Below, in pieces: positions 1 through 11,859 of a DNA stretch of 64,000 nt. The notes below the pieces were generated by a model that was given only the letters and a program-made list of their open reading frames with translations, was not told the origin of the DNA and made no database searches. The DNA comes from Gordionus sp. m RMFG-2023 (taxonomy: Eukaryota; Nematomorpha; Gordioida; Chordodea; Parachordodidae). The stretch's first letter is position 1. Each line of letters starts with the position of its first letter. The translations under genes were made by a program, and so were the position numbers. Location of the stretch: assembly GCF_954871325.1 (NCBI RefSeq), contig NC_088777.1:25025366-25089365 (forward strand), in the 5' to 3' direction.

Positions 1-1
1 A

Positions 2-109
2 GTTAGAGCCAATATAAAGAAGTATAAATTTGATAAAAGAGATTGTATGAATAATATAAAGTGGAGAGAGATGTTGAAGGAGCTTAGCACCAGAAAAGGT
101 GAAAGCTAA
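2..109 (+). pseudogene. 3' tail of a LINE open reading frame
   Basis: Only the last 35 codons are in the window, in frame from base 2, ending with a stop at 107-109. The peptide has an IKWREMLKELS stretch. A Trp-centred basic segment just before the stop is common at the C-terminus of APE-RT LINE proteins; LINE-1 of this window ends in a comparable segment (WEIIKRAS). An A-rich run follows directly (111-125), as expected at a LINE 3' end. The assignment is inferred from position and composition. A host gene 3' end is the alternative. Confidence 0.4.
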
Positions 110-376
110 AAAGAAAAAAAAAATTTTTTTGTAATTGTTCCTCATATCGTTTCGACTACTTCACTGAGCTTAATTATTTTTATATTATCTTATATTTTTT
201 TGAAAAATGTTATATTCTGCTTATAAAAATAATAATTTTTAATAAATATATTATATTATCATTAGTAAACAAATTTATTAAAATAAAAGTTGCAATTTTC
301 AGAATGGCGATAGTATTTAGAGATGTTATTTTTAATTGTTGAGCAGTTATGTTAATCATATACTTATAATTAATTA
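110..376. other. AT-rich flank, no gene
   Basis: A-run followed by unstructured AT-rich DNA up to the TSD of the next element. It is probably LINE 3' untranslated sequence and older flank. No RNA gene or frame is recognised. Confidence 0.4.
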
Positions 377-384
377 ATATAGAC

Positions 385-1790
385 CAGGGATGTAAACCCT
401 TCGACAAAAAAAAAGGATCCGGGTTCGGGTACAGGAATAAAATTTGAAAGGACCCGGGTCCAGGGTTCGGGTTTGGGTTCAGGGAACATAAAAATAATGA
501 CTCAAAATAAGAATTTTTTTTATTCATTTATTATATTATACTTCAATATCTTATTCATAATTTACAAATGAAAAATTTAAAAATGAAATAATATTATATT
601 TTAAATGTTTTATTCTCGCACAATCATAATATCTTCTAAAATATCATCCTTGAGATTTCTATGTAAAGTAGACAATATATATTTCAAAGATGAAAATTCA
701 CGTTCTTCCCTTACCTAAAATAGATAGTTATCTTTAAAAATTATTGTACTTGTGTCACCGTTACAGCCATGAAGATTCTAGATAATATATATATAATTCT
801 GAATATATTGAAGAATTTTCTTCCCAGAATTTTAAATTATTTATATCCTTATTTATTCTTTTAATTTCTGAGAACTTTACTATTTAAGATGCAATAGGTA
901 TTTTTTTATCCTCCTTTCTATCTGATGATAATTTGATTTTTTTTCTCTAAAAGTAGAATTTTAAGATCAATGTTGCTATCATTACTATTATCACTACAAC
1001 CAATAGATATTGTGGCCTCCAATATATTGTAAATAATGGAGATTTGCTTATGCCATAAATCCTTGAGATGGTCTTTAGCCATTTGTTTTTACTCAATACT
1101 CAATAAAACTTGATATCGAGGGTCTAAATATATAGAAGCGTATACAAAACTATTTTGCAAATATTGTTGCTATCGAATTTTCATGTTTTCTAATATTTCA
1201 TATAAAAAGGACTGTAAATTTTTCTAAATCTAATCGGCATCTAATCCATATGTCTTAAAATCGAATAAACATAATGGTTCTGATTGTAATCTTAATATTG
1301 TTATTTTTTATTTTTAAAGGAACTATGCACTAGTAAGGTCCTTTATTTGGCCCCAATCATCTTCCGACAAAATGACTTCACATGCTCCTATAATAAAATC
1401 ATACAGAAATCTTTCACACTTAATAACCGTTCTAGCTTCATACAAATTGAGGACCAACGTGTTGTACATTATCATTTTAATTATAATATTATTACTTGTA
1501 CTACAAAATAATCAACGTATTTCTATAACAGCATATTAATAAATTTACATAATAAAATATTATTACACTGGAAAATAATTTATGATATCAATCTCTAAAT
1601 AAAATGGAAGTCCAGGAAGAAAATTGAAAGAAAAACGCTAAGATAAAATAAATGAATCCACAAAAAAGTTAATAAAATTTAAAAAAATATTTTTATTTTT
1701 AAAACACCTAGAACACTTGGACCCGACACTTTTAAAAAGGGTTCGGGTTCGGGTTCAGCCAAAATACGAGGGTTCGGGTTCACATTCATG
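385..1790 (-). mobile_element. 1.4-kb hAT element, copy 1 of a two-copy family
   Basis: Termini are CAGGGATGTAAACCC on the left and, read inward from the right, CATGAATGTGAACCC (12 of 15 identical). An exact 8-bp TSD, ATATAGAC, lies at 377-384 and 1791-1798, the hAT hallmark. Subterminal DNA is rich in GGGTTCGGGTTC-like words that look telomeric but belong to the termini. The inside carries a decayed transposase 3' half on the minus strand. The length (1406 bp) nearly equals that of the sibling at 24528-25930 (1403 bp), so both descend from one 5'-deleted, non-autonomous form. Confidence 0.9.
610..1480 (-). pseudogene. hAT transposase, C-terminal half (relic)
   Basis: Read on the minus strand, this matches block by block the better preserved transposase at 24844-25736. 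It has the Asp-rich loop (near 975-1015), a LDPRYQ-like block (near 1105-1125) and the C-terminal dimerisation stretch with NLKDDILEDIMIVR (about 610-660). The N-terminal BED finger and first catalytic Asp region are absent, as in the sibling. Many frame breaks make it non-coding. A 5'-truncated copy cannot supply transposase, so it moved with protein made elsewhere. Confidence 0.7.
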
Positions 1791-1798
1791 ATATAGAC

Positions 1799-2555
1799 TG
1801 CTCAACGATTAAAAAAAAGTCTTTAAATTAATCGGCATTTGCAAAAGAACAATCTTCTAATAAATTTCATGTATTTATGAAATTTTTTTATTTAAATCGC
1901 ATATAAAAATAATTAATTTTTAAAATTTATATTTTAATAAATGTAAAAAATTAAGTATATATATATATATCAGGCCTGGCCTGAATATACAGGTCGATCT
2001 CTATAATTTTTTAAATATACCCGGTCGGACCTTAAATTTTTTTAAAATAACCTGGCCAAGCTTAAAAATTTTTTTAAAAAAAAATCCGGGCCAAGCCAAT
2101 ATAAAACACTGGCCGGATCGAAAATATTTTTGAAACAAAAATCCAGGCCGTGCCGTGCAAATGATACCTCTTCAGGTTTCTAATATATATTTAACAATTT
2201 TTAAAATAATAATATAAAATAAGAAATTACCAACAATAAATTTCCGCAAGATTGAGCATTTTTCAAAAATTTGATTTGTATATTTTTTAATATAACAAAA
2301 ATTGTGGTTTAATTTACAACATATTATGAATATATATTTTATAATATAAAATGACATAAATTTAAAATTCATATAAAAAAATTTTTGTTCAGCAAAAATA
2401 GGGATGTATCTTTTCCATATGTATAAGCATTTATTTATATATTTTTTGTTTTACACATAATTACATTCTGAATTTTCATAACGGTAAGGAAAGTGTTAAT
2501 TAGAATTATAGCTAATTTAGTTGGGATTTGGATACTGTTAGAGATTCCAGTTTTT
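1799..2555. other. AT-rich stretch with GC islets at 1975-2170
   Basis: Mostly featureless AT-rich DNA with a (TA)n run near 1958-1970. At 1975-2170 there are short GC words (GGCCTGGCC, CCCGGTCGGACC, CCGGGCC) separated by T- or A-runs. That texture is the same as in the MITEs at 54894-55266 and 58583-58943, so this is probably a decayed member, but I cannot mark its ends. Confidence 0.3.
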
Positions 2556-2559
2556 TATG

Positions 2560-3315
2560 TATTTATCTTTCGTTTTTAATAATTTTTTTATTGTTATTTA
2601 ATTATCTCTTTTGAAGACCATTTGTAATATTTTTTATATGTAATATATGCGTTCTTTATTTTGACTTTTATCTCTCCGTCATTTATTATCTATTAAAACC
2701 CCAAAGTATTTGAAACATTTAGCTTTTATTACTTATGAGTCAATTATGATGCTTTTTATTTGAACACTAGGTAATAGCACACTGATGGTTTTTTTTATAA
2801 TTAATACTAAGTCGGGCTTGTGTTTAAAATTTTTAGAGATTCTATTGTTTCGATAACATTTATTTCATGATAATAACTGTTGTATTATAATAAATATGAT
2901 AAAAAAATAATATTAAAGAGAAATATATTATATTTTGTAAAAATCGGCGTTTTTTGATATTTTTTTTTTTGGTTGAAAAATCGTGAAAAATAAAAGAGTG
3001 TTAAAAATATTTCGTATTAAGAAAATTCAAAAAATTAAAAAGAATAAAAAATAAGGTTAGAAAAATAATTATATCATCAGCGCAGGGAATTATTTTTTGA
3101 TATTTTATAGTATTTTGTAGCCGCCATGTGATATTTTATTCATTATTTTATTGAAATGGTTGGCGGCAATACATCTTGCCTTACACCTCTTTTGACTCTG
3201 GAGGGGATTGAGTTTGTCCTATTTGGAACTTGGTAAACAAGTTATTAAAGAGCCTTTTAGTATTTTAATTATACTACTTTCTATACCGCATTTTCTAAGA
3301 TATCCCATAGTATAG
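2560..3315 (-). pseudogene. LINE reverse transcriptase fragment (relic)
   Basis: On the minus strand, in several frames, I read the palm and thumb of a LINE RT. There is an RGVRQ-like turn (about 3165-3195), a catalytic-site motif of type ADD within IPCADDIII (about 3064-3090), and downstream a KYFGVLIDNK-like stretch (about 2680-2715), which matches the YLGVxLD motif after the palm. The RT N-terminus and endonuclease are missing. The fragment stops at 3315, where a hAT-type terminus begins. Frames are broken several times. It seems a separate copy from the three larger LINEs. Confidence 0.6.
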
Positions 3316-5060
3316 CAGGGTCGTAGCCAGGAATTTTCAGCTAGGGGGACCAGCTGCTTACTTGAGGTGGTATTTATTTAAAATAAAACGAATAATTAAG
3401 CATTCATATAAATTTTTTGAAAAATATATTAATGTAATTATGAATACAAAATAATACTATAATAGAATACAACGGTTTTTATTTTTAAATTTTTACATAA
3501 ATGAATTAAAGGATAAATTTTATTGTATTTTTTTTCATAAGTCATAAATACTAAATTTTGCTTGTGTTGATTTTTCGTCGACTCTCTAGTGCTCGATAGA
3601 ACTCTTTATTGTAGTGAAATAGGCCACACAAGAAGTCGTTGGTATCCTAATGATGATAGCTGCTGAGTAGCATTTATCCACTTCTTTAAATGCATGTTGA
3701 TATTTTTTTTATACAATTTAGGATATTTTCAAAATTATGTGTTTCTTTAACTTCTGCAGCTAAAAATCCTTTATCGATTTTCATTTCATGATGTAACGTT
3801 TCCATATTTAAGTTTAATAATGATTCTAATAGGAATATTTTATCCGATATAAAATAATCAGGGTCAAATGGGGACAATGTATTAAAACATGATGGAAGAT
3901 TATAGTCATCTTGTGTAAATCTATCTAAAATACGATCAACAAAAACAAAGTAATCAATAATTTCATAATTTCTTTTTAAAGAACTTCAATTGGAGTCTTT
4001 TTCACAATCAAATTGTAATTTGGTTTCGACTAAAAAATCTTAAAATTTATAGGCGTTTTAGGTATTTTGCTAAAAGTTTTTCAGTAATTCTAATCTAATC
4101 TAGTATCCACTAGATTAGTACCTACCTACTGTAGATACTTATTTAGTGGATCTGTTGTTATTATATCTCATAAATTATAATGGCTAATATAACATAATTT
4201 ATAATGGCGCATTGAAATAAAAGACCAGAGGCTTCGATTGAATCATGAATGGAAACTTCTGAATTAAGTGTTCTATTAGAAAAGTGTAATAATACTTCAT
4301 CAATAGCCTAAAAATTTATATAAATGATGAGAGAGGTTTTTAATTGACCAGTACACCTCCAGTCTAAAAGTCTCTAGACATGACCTGTATATTTACAGGA
4401 TACTCTAAAATGTCTAAAAAATTATACAATGCATTGGATAAATTAAAAAATTAGAAATGATAATAATATTATACCAATTTTGAACCTCAAGATGAAACTT
4501 GTGGTTGTATAAAAGGAATTATTTTATTAAAAATTTTTTGTAGGATTTGCAATTCTCCATTTCGATCAGACATGACGTTTGCACCATCATATACCTGGCT
4601 TATTATATTCGTTGAATAAATATTTAACTCATTAAGTTGCTTTAAAATGGAATCATTAATGCTTTCCTTAGAAAGACACTGTAAATTAATAATTCCTATA
4701 AAATTTTCTTGAATTTCTCGCGAATAATGCCCAGGTTTTTACAATCTGATGTATCTTTTGCCTCACCAGCCTATACAAATATTAGTTATTTAAAGCACCA
4801 TATCTTTCATAATAGATATTACTTCCCTTTTTATCTGGGATGATGTATATTGGGGATTTTGGGGTATTTCATAATTTTATTTAATCCAGGATCTTTTGGA
4901 TGGTGTATGAAACATTGTTATTAATAGTCTAGAAGAATAAATTATGTTTCATCTTTTGCGCATCCGTAATTTTTGTTGAACCAATCCGACGAAAAGGTAG
5001 CTCCTATACGCTAGAAATAGCATCAAATTAAATATTGATTTAAGATAGTAAAAATTATAT
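3316..5060 (-). pseudogene. DUF4371/TTF-type hAT relic with one terminus
   Basis: The left edge at 3316 is a terminus-like CAGGGTCGTAGCCAGG, close to the TIR of the intact-bounded hAT at 6810. On the minus strand a VYDGANVMS motif (about 4540-4610) matches the GQGYDGA block of DUF4371 hAT transposases. A downstream fragment (3686-3877) containing LLNLNMETL fits the C-terminal helical region. The frames are scattered. The matching right end is uncertain: a terminus at 6285 fits in sequence but not in target duplication. Confidence 0.5.
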
Positions 5061-5070
5061 TATCACCTTC

Positions 5071-5196
5071 ATTTTTAAAAATCTTCAATGCACAGTTATA
5101 AAAACAAAACAATAATAAAAATACTAATAATTGATTTTTAAAATCTTCAATGCACAGTTATAAAAACAAAACAATAATAAAAATACTAATAATTGA
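5071..5196. repeat. 63-bp tandem duplication
   Basis: Two head-to-tail copies of a 63-bp unit (starting ATTTTTAAAA and ATTTTTAAAATC at 5071 and 5134), nearly identical. They lie in the AT-rich upstream part of the hAT relic. This is a local duplication with no coding role. Confidence 0.85.
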
Positions 5197-5199
5197 CAT

Positions 5200-5885
5200 A
5201 CATATCTATATTCTATATAAAAATATATAATTATAAGAAGAGAAAATAAAAAAATTTAAAATAATATATTTAGGTATGGTCGGCCGGGCTTAATGACCCA
5301 TATATGGATATGCAGTTGGATCGACAAATTTCAATTGATATTCTTTGTTGAAGGTAAAAGCCTAATTTTGGATCACCGTGATTAAACGTAGCCTTATTAC
5401 GGTTAATTTGTTGGCTTACCAAAATTGTTGTTATCAGTATTTTTATCATAATTCTAAAATATTCACTGCTGTTTTAAATAACTGGTTATATTATAATAAT
5501 AATATTGTAATTGAACCATAATAAATAAAATAATTATCATTGAAATAAGTACAATTTAAACGTGATTAAGCACCTATATAATGTCATACTCAAACACACA
5601 TGAAAATGATAAAATATTTTCATGTTGATATATTATTGGATAAAAATAAAACAGGATATAAAGAAATTTACAAACTAGACATGTTTTTTGAATAAATATT
5701 TAAAATTTATTTTAAAAATATAATAAGAATATATATATATTTTTTTTTTTGGATGAGATGCTTTATTTAAATAACAAATTTCACAAATTTTTCATTTATG
5801 AACTATAGTTAAAAAAATATATATATAAAAACTAATAATATATTAAAAATGAATTAAAAAAGATATATGTAAAAAAGTGATAAAA
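5200..5885. other. AT-rich stretch, no gene
   Basis: No frame, RNA gene or bounded element is recognised. A short GC islet (GGTCGGCCGGGCTT near 5278) has the texture of the CCGGGC MITE family. Confidence 0.3.
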
Positions 5886-5889
5886 AAAA

Positions 5890-6117
5890 ATAATAAAATT
5901 TTTTAAAAAAAAGGGAACAAATCACCCTAGAGAAGAGTGAATGCTTAAAAAATTGGAGCTCGCGAAGGTAAAATCCTTCATTGGGGTCCCCTGAGATCTG
6001 CCTCATTTTTTTTCCTATAGTTTTGATGAAATTGAGAGCATCACTTCCGAACATGCCTAGGGTATTGGTAACAATTGGGATAAACACGGTATTAGTGAGG
6101 CAAGCATATTTGTTTTT
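5890..6117 (-). pseudogene. C-terminal piece of a second-type LINE protein
   Basis: Minus-strand peptide with FIPIVTNTLGMFGSDALNF followed by an ISGDP block. This matches a C-terminal domain recurrent in many animal LINE polyproteins, in which a Thr/Glu-Thr-Leu-Gly segment is followed by helix, GD and QR-rich blocks. It continues the domain found at 40860-41770. Its upstream edge abuts a hAT-like terminus at 6118, so a frame that reads through both is a chance fusion. Basis: remembered family pattern, no search. Confidence 0.5.
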
Positions 6118-6285
6118 TTTATTACAAAAAAATTTTTTTAATTTGGGGGGCCGGAAAAATTTATGGAAGCCAATTTTGGGGGTCAAAAATTTTTCCTGAG
6201 GGTCAGATTTGGGGGTCAAAAAACTTTTTTGAGGGGCCTGCCCCCCCCCTTTCCTCTCCGTGGTTCCCCCGTGGCTACGGCCCTG
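6118..6285 (-). mobile_element. hAT-like terminus, GC-rich
   Basis: Read inward from 6285 the sequence starts CAGGGCCGTAGCCACGGGGG and continues with G-runs and C-runs, typical of hAT ends of the CAGGG-CGTAGCC type. No matching left end with the same target duplication was found (flank TATCGACA). It is treated as a solo or truncated end. Confidence 0.45.
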
Positions 6286-6801
6286 TATCGACATGATATA
6301 TATCATAATTATCTTCAATCCAGAATTTACAAAATATATTAATCTCGATATAAAAAAAATAACACATGGTATGAATTTCATTGTACGATGTGCCGGAAGG
6401 TTTAATTATCAAACAAGACTAGTCGCTTCAACGCAATAAAATTTAAAAGTAATATATATACCAAATTAAATATCAATATGAATATTAATGTGTAGCCCAA
6501 TCCTTAATCTTTAAAATAAAATTTGAATCAAAGCTGTATCTATAATAGTTTTTGATCTAGAGGAGTTTATGTCAAAGTTGATTTCCTGGCCCAGTTCTAA
6601 CATGGTATGTTTCAACTGAACTGGCCATAAGATATTATATAAGAATTATATTATAAATTAAAAATTACAATAAATAATTAATATTAATCAATTTTGAGAG
6701 AAATTAGTTCGACAATAAAGGGTGATGGCCTGGCCAGTCATCAAACATGGCCATTTATCCTCTATATAATTTTTATTCTAACTATTACTATTTTAAACTA
6801 A
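6286..6801. other. AT-rich stretch, no gene
   Basis: Nothing recognised. A few GC words (TGGCCTGGCCAG near 6726) occur without bounded structure. Confidence 0.3.
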
Positions 6802-8011
6802 CCCTCACGCATAGGCGTAGCCAGGGGGGACTAGGGAAAATTCCCCCCCCCCTTCAGAAATATATCACTTTTCGTAAATATCATTTTAAACTAATAAAAA
6901 ATACGTTCCTTAGTCCCCTCCCCACTCACTGTCTCTCAAAAATGTATGCATATATCTTCTTAAACAATAATGAAAGAAATAATGAGAGTTAATAATTTTT
7001 TAAACTTAAACTATTGACTATAATTTATATTTTTTAAAAAGATTTATATATAAATATATATAAAAAAAGTGATACTAAAAATGTATTTTAAAAAATGAAA
7101 TATAAGCCATATATAAGTCATAAGACAAAAGTCAATTTTATATAATTACTATTAATAGAGCTATAAAAATACTAAGTAAAATAATATACAAATATGATTT
7201 TTTATAATTTTATATAGTGAATTATTTTAATTTATTTTTCTTAATAAAAGTAAAATTTAATTACAAAATTTAATAAAATTAATTTATAAATTTAATAAAA
7301 AATTAACATAACCTTCCCATTTTTTTTAAATTTCCTTCCAATATATTTTTAAAATATATTTTGCAATTTTTTGACCTAGCAACAAGCATTATATTTGTTT
7401 TAAGAATGATATGGACATCAGAAAATATCTTTTAAAGAATTTAAATGAAAAGGTAATTCTATATTAATTATAATAAACATTAATTTCCTATCATGATCAT
7501 CATCGCAAGAAAATTGATTCAATTTCAAGTAAAAATAGGGTATCAGAAATATTATATAACAATCATGAAAATATATCAAAAAAGAAGGAAATTAGAATAA
7601 ATTTAACAAGGATTGATATTTTATATTTATAATGAATTTATATATCTTTTAGTGATGTTGCTGGGAGATAATAATTTTCTAAATATAAGAGACCTTGATT
7701 CAAGTAAGAACTATTTGAATATTAACATAATAATTATTATTAGTTGTTATTGATTCTCAAAAAGATGATCAAATATTAGAGATTATGCTATAGAATGTGA
7801 GAAGTAATCCTATCATTCGGGTAGTCCCAATAGGTATTTTATTTTAATATCAATATGTAATTTGCATTTTTTTAAGTTAATGTTGTTGATGAAAGATCTG
7901 CAGTAAATCTTATACAGTCAAGAGTTCTATGGATAGTAAAATTTCTATTTTAAAAATATGTAAATAGTTTATTTAGGTACTTTACCATTTGACATAAATA
8001 ATTATGTTTTA

Positions 8012-10294
8012 TTGGATGTAGCCCCCAAAGACTTTAATATACTAGAGAGTATATATAGGCCACCCAATAATTATAAATTTCCTAGAGATCTTTCTAGAAG
8101 GAAATTAAAATTTCAATTTAATTGGTTTACCACTTGGCCTTGGTTGGCTTACTCACCTTCACAAAATGGGGCTTATTGTAAATATTGTGTTCTATTTGGA
8201 CCAAAATATGCTGGTAAAGGTGAACAAAAATTAAAGCGACTTGTGAATTGCCCATATAGACGTTGGAAAGATGAAGGAGAGAATTTTGAAAATTATCAAA
8301 ACAATTTATACCATAAAAATACACAAAATATTATATCATCTCTTAGAGCAATTAATGCTAATGATAGAGATTCTATCATTCATATAATAGGTAAACCATT
8401 AAAAATTATTATAAGAGAATTATTTATTTTTTATAAAGATCAAGGTAAAAAGAAAATAGCAAATGAAAATAGACGAAAAATATCTCCTATAATAGATGCA
8501 ATAATTACATGTGGAAATCAATGTATGGCATTAAGAGGAGGTTGTATATTTAAGGATGATACAAATGAAAATGGGAACTTTAGAGCTATTCTCAGAAACC
8601 GAGCAATTGGAGATGATGAGCTCAGGATTAACTTGTTAAATGCACCGAAAAATGCTACGTATTTAAGCCCCACCATTCAAAATGAAATCATTGATTTGTG
8701 TAATGATTTAATATTAAGAAAGGTAGTTGCCAACATTAACAAGTTTCCATTCTTTTCAATCTTGGCAGATGAATCAACTGATATATCTGGCATAGAGCAA
8801 ATGTCCTTGTGTGCTCGATATTTTTATTCTGAAAATGGTAAAATTTATATTTATTTTATATAAATTATTATCATTTATATAGATGAAGTTCAAATAAAAG
8901 AAGACTTTTTGCAATTTATTCCGATTCAAGATATGAGAGGTGAATGTCTTGCTAACACAATTGATGTTCATCTTAAAAAATTTAAAATTAATGTTAATTT
9001 TATGCGGGGACAAGGATATGATGGTGCCCTTGCTATGAATGGACATTTAAATGATGTTCAATCACATTTAATAAAAAAAATATCCTACTGCAATTTATGT
9101 ACATTGTGCATCGCATTCCCTAAATTTAGCCATTTCTGATTGTTGCTCAATTCCCGTTATTCGTAGTACCATGGGTTTATTAAACTTTTATTTTAATTAT
9201 AATCATATATTTAAAAAGGCACAATAGGCAAGGTATATGATATGTTCAAGTATCCAACTAATGTCCTCAAAAATATTCTGGCAAAGGAAGAATTTGGCAA
9301 TAATCATCATAAACTTGTGAAAATGTGCCCTACAAGATGGATCCTACGACATGAATCGGTTGCAGTTTTTCTTGAATTAGTTGACCCGATAATTGTTGCA
9401 TTGGAGGAAATATGTGGATGGACAGATACATCAGTGGTGGCAGAAGCCAATGGAATCTTGAAAGCGATTCAAGATCCTGAATTTTTATTGGTCATTAATT
9501 GCATTAACACTCTCTTCTGACACACAATATTATTATGCAGAGCCTTGCAAGGAGTGAACCAAGATATGGTTCAGGCATTGATCTTAGCTGAAGATGCATA
9601 TAATGCTATTTTACAGATAAGAAAAAATGCTCATTGTGAATTTAGAACGATTTTTAACAAAGTTAAAAAAAAGTGCAATCTTATAATATGATAATAAGCA
9701 TGCCAAGAATAGTATCAAGACAAGTACATAGGAATAATATTTTCTTACAATCAGTTGAGGAGTATTACAAAGTTATTATTTTTATACCACTTATGGACAC
9801 TTTTTTAACTCAGATTAAAGAACGTTTATTAAACCATAAACTTTTGCTAAGTAACTTTCAAATTTTGTTATCCTCTAATCCATCTGTGAACAGTTCGGAT
9901 GACATTAGAAATAAAATTCAGTATTTATATAATTTTTATTTGCAAGATATGGTAGGGACCGAATTAGAAGTAATAAGTGAATTTAAATATTGGTTTACCA
10001 ATTTAAAATGAATGGATATAAAGCATGATAATGCATTAAATGCACTGAATATTTGTAAACACACACTAATTGAATTTCCGAACATAACAAAATTATTTCA
10101 AATTTTAGCATGCCTTCCAATTACGACATGTAAAAATGAAAGAACTTTCTCTAATTTAAGAAGACTAAAATACTACCTCGCAAAATAGATTAAATGGTTT
10201 AGCGCTATTAAATATTCATCGGGAATTAACACCAGATAATACTGAAATAATTAATGAATTATCAAATTCTAAAAGAAAATTAGATATATTATAA
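8012..10294 (+). pseudogene. hAT transposase (TTF finger, DUF4371, dimerisation)
   Basis: N-terminal TTF-type finger (WPWLAYSPSQNGAYCKYC around residues 45-65), DUF4371 core with ILADESTDIS (about residue 250), GQGYDGA after a 45-bp intron (8838-8882), VHCASHSLNLAIS, a 44-bp intron (9175-9218), then CPTRW and a C-terminal ERTFSNLRRLKYYL dimerisation block near 10140. Both introns are GT-AG and keep frame. Breaks: a frameshift near 9085, another near 9520, another near 9670, an in-frame stop at 10009-10011 and one near 10185. An upstream first exon may exist before 8012 but I cannot place it. The protein would cut and rejoin the element's ends in the nucleus; this copy is too damaged to do so. 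Confidence 0.9.
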
Positions 10295-10460
10295 ATTATT
10301 ACCACGTTTTTGTATTATCTATCTTATGACATAACATAAATTAATACCACATTTTTGTGTGATCTATCTATATTAACAATCAAATAATAAAAATATATTT
10401 CATATTTCTTCCGGGCTTATTATTTGTTAAAAAAAATTTTAAATATACATAGGATTAATA

Positions 10461-10530
10461 ACCCGGCCGAAGGTTGGGTAAAACGGGCCGAAGGCCCGCC
10501 CAAAAGGGGGTCTGGGGGCGAAGCCCCCAG
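10461..10530. repeat. GAA-loop GC hairpins near hAT right end
   Basis: Three inverted repeats sit side by side: an imperfect one at 10461-10479, CGGGCCGAAGGCCCG at 10484-10498 and CTGGGGGCGAAGCCCCCAG at 10512-10530. Each has GC stems closing on GAA. They lie 50-120 bp inside the right terminus, in otherwise AT-rich DNA. Confidence 0.85.
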
Positions 10531-10669
10531 AAATTTTGTAATTCCCCCCCCCCTAGGAAAATCCTGGCTACGCCTATGCCCTCACGAGATCAAAAACGCA
10601 ATTTTTGAAAATAATGATGCTATATTGAATCTAAAAATACTCAAATATTTTTGATTTTTCTTATATAAA

Positions 10670-10738
10670 AACTAAATTTTAAAAAAGAGTTCGGTTTGGG
10701 TTCAGCAAAATATCGAGAGTTCGTGTTCTCAGTCCTGA
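10670..10738. mobile_element. Terminus fragment of the GGGTTC hAT family
   Basis: GAGTTCGGTTTGGGTTCAGC and the following words align with the right end of the element at 385-1790 (AAAAGGGTTCGGGTTC... to CATTCATG). Only this end is seen. It is a decayed third member of that family. Confidence 0.5.
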
Positions 10739-10739
10739 T

Positions 10740-11855
10740 TATGACTGCTATGAATATTATACTTGCTTCAATATTTATCAAGGGTCATTTTTTTTCTAAG
10801 AGTATTGGTGTTTGAAAATAATTGTATTAAAATTTATAAATAATAGTAATTTCTCACTTCAAAACATTGGTGGTTATATTTTAATTGAATAATATTAATT
10901 TCTCACTTCGAAAAAATTGGTAGCCAAATTTTAAATATACTCAGTTAATTTAAAGATTAATATCGAGAAAAGATTATACTTAACGGCTTTAGTAATTGTT
11001 GTAGCTGTTGATAAAAAGAAGAAATAAATTTAATATAATACATCAAATGCTAGTTATTTTCTGACAGGGGAATTAGTATTTCCTTGTGGATGGGAGAAAA
11101 ACGAAATGATCACATGGGTTTTTGGTAAAGGAACAATAATTTAATTTATCTTATCTTATCAAGCACGTTGGTCATGGACCTGCCCAAAATGAGCGAACGT
11201 GAATTACTATAGAGGCCCTATCCTCCATAATTATGCCGATTTTTTCCTCAAGGATACCAACATACCTTGTAACCCAGATATAATTAATAAAGGTGTGGAA
11301 CTCACCCAATCCAATAATAATATTAGCATAAGGAATAGTTATGAGTATTTTTGAGAAAGCGAGAACTGAAAAAAAAAAGAAAAAATAGTGGTACTGTATC
11401 ATCCAATATAAATTATTAGTTTTTTTATTATTATAAAAATTATTTTTTTATTGTTGGTCCTTGAGCAAGGATCTTATTTAATAGGATTATTTTATTTCAT
11501 TTAGTTAATTTATGATTTGTTCCCAATTATTTAGTTAGAAGATATAAAAAATTATATCTGGTTTTTATAATTATTTAGTTAAAAATACCTATCTATTTAA
11601 CATATTTATACCTTAATTCTCATAGTGTAATGGTTAACCTATTTATAATTTTCTTACAATATGAAATAATTTAATCCGCCTTCATTTACTATAACCCTAT
11701 TCAAATTAACTTCTACTCTTAGATATATATCAAAACAATTTATGAAATTGTATTTATAAATAATATAATAAATTTAACTTACTCTTCTTGACTTGTTTAT
11801 TTAGAATAAATGACTTCCTTCACACTTCCTTACCACACAATAGTCTTTCAGGTAT
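10740..11855. other. AT-rich stretch downstream of LINE-1
   Basis: This contains the presumed 3' untranslated region of LINE-1 (read on the minus strand). At 11163-11207 a CACGTT...AACGTG inverted pair could fold. The small open frame at 11172-11402 has no recognisable domain and is not called. Confidence 0.3.
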
Positions 11856-11859
11856 ATTC

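Larger units (their letters stand above)
6810..10578 (+). mobile_element. 3.8-kb hAT transposon, DUF4371/TTF type
   Basis: The perfect 16-bp terminal inverted repeat CATAGGCGTAGCCAGG is at 6810-6825 and 10563-10578. An exact 8-bp TSD, CCCTCACG, lies at 6802-6809 and 10579-10586. Runs of G (left) and C (right) lie just inside both ends. A single transposase gene on the plus strand fills 8.0-10.3 kb. The right subterminal region holds GC hairpins with GAA loops. Length and termini are normal for the family. The element is complete in outline but its gene is broken. Confidence 0.95.

Noticed and set aside
1735-1790. Telomere-like GGGTTC repeats
   Set aside because: They are the subterminal part of a hAT with a matched TSD, also seen at 24530 and 25840.
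3316-6285. One complete hAT between the two CAGGG-CGTAGCC ends
   Set aside because: Flanking octamers TAGTATAG and TATCGACA do not match, and a LINE piece lies between; treated as separate remains.
5854-6381. 175-residue ORF as a single gene
   Set aside because: It joins a LINE C-terminal piece and a hAT terminus by chance read-through.
11172-11402. 76-residue minus-strand ORF downstream of LINE-1
   Set aside because: No domain; probably LINE 3' untranslated sequence.
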